Source of the DNA: an uncultured bacterium
GTDB taxonomy: Bacteria > Bacteroidota > Bacteroidia > Bacteroidales > Bacteroidaceae
Direction of reading: 5' to 3'
NCBI GenBank assembly: GCA_905215555.1
Contig: CAJMQU010000014.1
Span: 27,891-91,890 of the forward strand
DNA length: 64,000 bases
The translations under genes were made by a program, and so were the position numbers. Shown one piece after another: positions 62,395 through 64,000 of the stretch. Under the pieces are notes generated by a model, which had not been told where the DNA came from, did not search any database, and saw nothing but the letters and a program-made list of their open reading frames with translations. Within the stretch, counting starts at the first letter, position 1, and each line of letters begins with the position of its first letter.

Positions 62395-62416
62395 TAATTC
62401 GCAAAACAACGAACAT
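62395..62416 (-). promoter_or_regulatory. ArsR-box-like site between arsR and the thioredoxin gene
   Basis: TAATTCG-N8-CGAACAT, the same 7-8-7 spacing as the operator at 62778. The right half-site is identical to the one upstream of the permease. Confidence 0.5.
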
Positions 62417-62437
62417 TAATTTCAAAAAAAGGGGCTA

Positions 62438-62767
62438 TTATTCACAGCATTCCCCAGATTTGCATATACACTGACCAAAGAACTCCTTAAAGAGTTCACG
62501 AGCCAGCTTCCAATTCTCACGATTGATGCAATACTTTACTTTAGGCGTTTCTACTTCACCTTGTATAAGTCCTGCATCTTTTAGTTCTTTCAGATGCTGA
62601 GATACCGTCGCTTTGGCAATGGGAAGTTCTTCGTGAATATCACCAAAATAGCAACTTTCTTGCTTTGCCAAAAAGTGCATAATGGCAATTCGGGCAGGAT
62701 GTCCCAACGCTTTTGCAAATCGTGCCAACTGCTCTTGTATAGCTGTATAGTCTTTCTTTTCTTCCAT
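62438..62767 (-). CDS. arsR: ArsR/SmtB-family repressor
   Basis: The ATG at 62767 is chosen because the longer frame (62815) runs through the promoter. The product is 109 residues. The winged-helix part has FAKALGHPARIAIMHFL, the recognition helix IAKATVSQHLKELKDAGLI and the wing GEVETPKVKYCIN. The C-terminus is cysteine-rich (CICKSGECCE), four cysteines that could bind As(III) or Sb(III). The usual ArsR metal motif ELCVCDL is absent. It would repress the operon until arsenic binds. Confidence 0.9.
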   Translation of the reverse strand: MEEKKDYTAIQEQLARFAKALGHPARIAIMHFLAKQESCYFGDIHEELPIAKATVSQHLKELKDAGLIQGEVETPKVKYCINRENWKLARELFKEFFGQCICKSGECCE

Positions 62768-62777
62768 ATCTTGAATA

Positions 62778-62816
62778 TTGTTCGCAAATATACGAACAAC
62801 AGAAATACAGTACAAA
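62778..62816 (-). promoter_or_regulatory. Operon promoter with overlapping ArsR operator
   Basis: Minus-strand TTTG-N20-TATATTTG is a perfect promoter. The perfect palindrome TTGTTCG-N8-CGAACAA (62778-62799) covers its -7 element, the expected geometry for repression. Confidence 0.85.
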
Positions 62817-62850
62817 AGAATTAAGAGTTTTTTTCTAATTAGTAGAATTT

Positions 62851-63655
62851 CTAAAACATGAAATTAAAGCCTTTCTTACGAGAAGTATTGAATTTCTCAA
62901 TTTCTAATGCAAGTGATTTATTTAGCTGCGCTGCCATGAAATCTAAAAACGGTTGATTTACTTCATCATCTTGCGATTGCTGTAAGGAAAGAATATAGTC
63001 GGCTCTATCTTCCTTAAATATCTTCATCGGAAAAAGGTGATAGCAGAACTAAATATAGTTCATCAACAAGCGAGCCGTTCTTCCATTACCGTCTACCCAC
63101 GGATGAATAGTAACCAAGTTAAGGTGAGCGTTGAAACTCAATTCGTATTGTTCCCGTTCCCACCGTATTTTGCTTTTCCTGCAAGATAATACAAAGTTCT
63201 TCAACTTTGGCAGGTACTTTTTGATAATTCATATAAGAACGTCCACCAACACCAGCCGTAACACCACATATACAATACTCACCTTTGGAAGAATCGAATG
63301 AACCACCCATCACATTATACACACTTCCAGTAGTACGCATTAACGTGGCATTCTATTTTTGCAAGAAAGCAGGAGCAATCACTATACCTTGTTCACTTTC
63401 TTCTTTGGCAAGTTCATACGCTTTCTTCAAATCCTCATTCATTAGATGATAGACCAACGGTTTTCCTTTGGCAGTCACCCCCTCATCAAAGAGAAGCTGC
63501 GTATCTATTTCAGTAAGAGTAGAGCCTTCAATAGCTGTAGAATGGGTAATAAGAGAATAAAGGTAGTACTTCTCATAGTCCACTGATTGACTGATACCAA
63601 GTTTATGAAACTCTTGATACAGTTCTTCTACCTCCTGCCAAATGTCCTTTTCCAT
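62851..63655 (-). pseudogene. Fic-domain protein broken by two amber codons and a frameshift
   Basis: The minus-strand frame begins at 63655 (MEKDIWQEVEELYQEF). It carries a Fic N-terminal region (STAIEGSTLTEIDTQLLF) and is interrupted by an in-frame TAG at 63353-63355. The same frame continues (NATLMRTTGSVYNVMGGSF) until a frameshift near 63165-63180. The shifted frame then reads YELSFNAH and the catalytic motif HPWVDGNGRTARLLMN. A second in-frame TAG follows MNYI near 63048-63050, and the tail ends with KKGFNFMF and a stop at 62851. All parts of a roughly 270-residue Fic protein are present, so decay looks recent. Fic proteins usually transfer AMP to proteins. Confidence 0.85.
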
Positions 63656-63785
63656 GAGAAACTATCTTTAAATTGTTATTTTTCTCAAAATTACTTCTGA
63701 TATAACATTTCACCAAGCAAAACGGCTATTTTCTTACTATAATTTTGCAGATGTGGGGAAAATGTGGGGAAAATTCGGATAAAAG

Positions 63786-63824
63786 AAAAAGCTAAGTAAT
63801 TGATTACTCAACACTTAGCTTTTT
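63786..63824 (-). terminator. Strong intrinsic terminator
   Basis: Perfect 12-bp stem (63786-63797 with 63813-63824), 15-nt loop, followed on the minus strand by CTTTTATC. It would end a minus-strand transcript coming from beyond 63830, such as a tRNA. Confidence 0.75.
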
Positions 63825-63829
63825 CTCTG

Positions 63830-63845
63830 TGGTACCCAGACCCGG
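63830..63845 (-). other. Possible tRNA 3'-end fragment / attachment site
   Basis: The minus strand reads CCGGGTCTGGGTACCA, which looks like the T-stem 3' strand, acceptor 3' strand, discriminator base and CCA of a tRNA. The sequence further upstream (GGTTTGTA) does not form a T-arm, so no whole tRNA is present. Beyond it (63846-64000) is AT-rich DNA with a tandem direct repeat AGTACACTTT at 63960 and 63971 and a repeated TTTTGCC at about 63929-63943, like integrase arm sites. Confidence 0.35.
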
Positions 63846-64000
63846 TACAAACCATAGAAATCATAGGAAAACAAAAGAATTTATTCACCTTATTATCAAT
63901 AACTTGCATACTTCTTATTTTCTCCATTTTTGCCATATTTTGCCCATTTTCTGTTATTCAGTACACTTTTAGTACACTTTGAAATATCATTTTCTTTTGT

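Noticed and set aside
62768..62815. Longer ArsR start
   Set aside because: It would place the coding sequence across the promoter and operator; the ATG at 62767 gives the usual ArsR length.
63830..63845. Complete tRNA gene
   Set aside because: Only about 16 bases resemble a tRNA 3' end; no T-arm, anticodon arm or D-arm can be formed from the next 80 bases.

Overview
The window looks like a chromosomal segment of a human-gut Bacteroides (B. ovatus/cellulosilyticus-like; species not resolvable here). The evidence is SusC/SusD pairs, an STN-SusC/FecR/ECF-sigma trio, a hybrid two-component regulator, Bacteroidales fimbrillin genes, Bacteroidota HU-like proteins, and many promoters of the TTTG-N19-21-TAnnTTTG type. 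Nearly all genes lie on the minus strand.

Layout. (1) 1-1190: 5' part of a secreted class C beta-lactamase-like serine hydrolase, with its own promoter. (2) 1.3-8.3 kb: a fimbrial operon read from 8.2 kb down: DUF3575 outer-membrane protein, DUF5119 lipoprotein, fimbrillin, and a very large fimbrillin-like tip protein carrying a G9 tract. (3) 8.4-27.7 kb: a polysaccharide utilization locus (PUL 1) with ECF sigma, FecR, STN-type SusC, SusD, a DUF1735/F5-8C surface lipoprotein, GH92, GH2, GH95 and a GH95-like enzyme. Exo-mannosidase, galactosidase and fucosidase activities with ECF control suggest a host glycoprotein glycan. (4) 27.9-30.3 kb: two HU-like genes around a hexapeptide acetyltransferase; the second HU gene has a perfect 30-bp hairpin at the predicted 5' end of its mRNA. 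(5) 30.5-59.3 kb: a xyloglucan-type PUL (PUL 2) with GH3, GH2, PA14-GH31, HTCS regulator, BACON-GH5, divergent GH43, surface lipoprotein, SusD, SusC and a three-domain esterase. It is interrupted at 46.5-49.6 kb by a small membrane/barrel gene group and a repeat-rich 700-bp non-coding stretch. (6) 59.4-62.8 kb: a histidine-kinase remnant and an arsenic-type operon (ArsR, two thioredoxin-fold proteins, ArsG/CcdA-like permease, shortened ArsC, ArsP-like permease) with three similar 7-8-7 operator-like sites. (7) 62.85-64.0 kb: a Fic pseudogene with two amber codons and a frameshift, a strong terminator, and a short tRNA-3'-end-like sequence that may mark an integration site.

How the genes work together. 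In PUL 1 the STN domain of SusC would signal glycan arrival to FecR, which frees the sigma factor. In PUL 2 the periplasmic sensor of the HTCS would bind a xyloglucan oligosaccharide. The surface GH5 cuts the backbone, SusC/D imports fragments, esterases remove acetyl groups, and GH31, GH2, GH43 and GH3 finish depolymerisation. The 3' cluster is a separate arsenical-response unit. No complete rRNA, tRNA, CRISPR array or insertion sequence was recognised.
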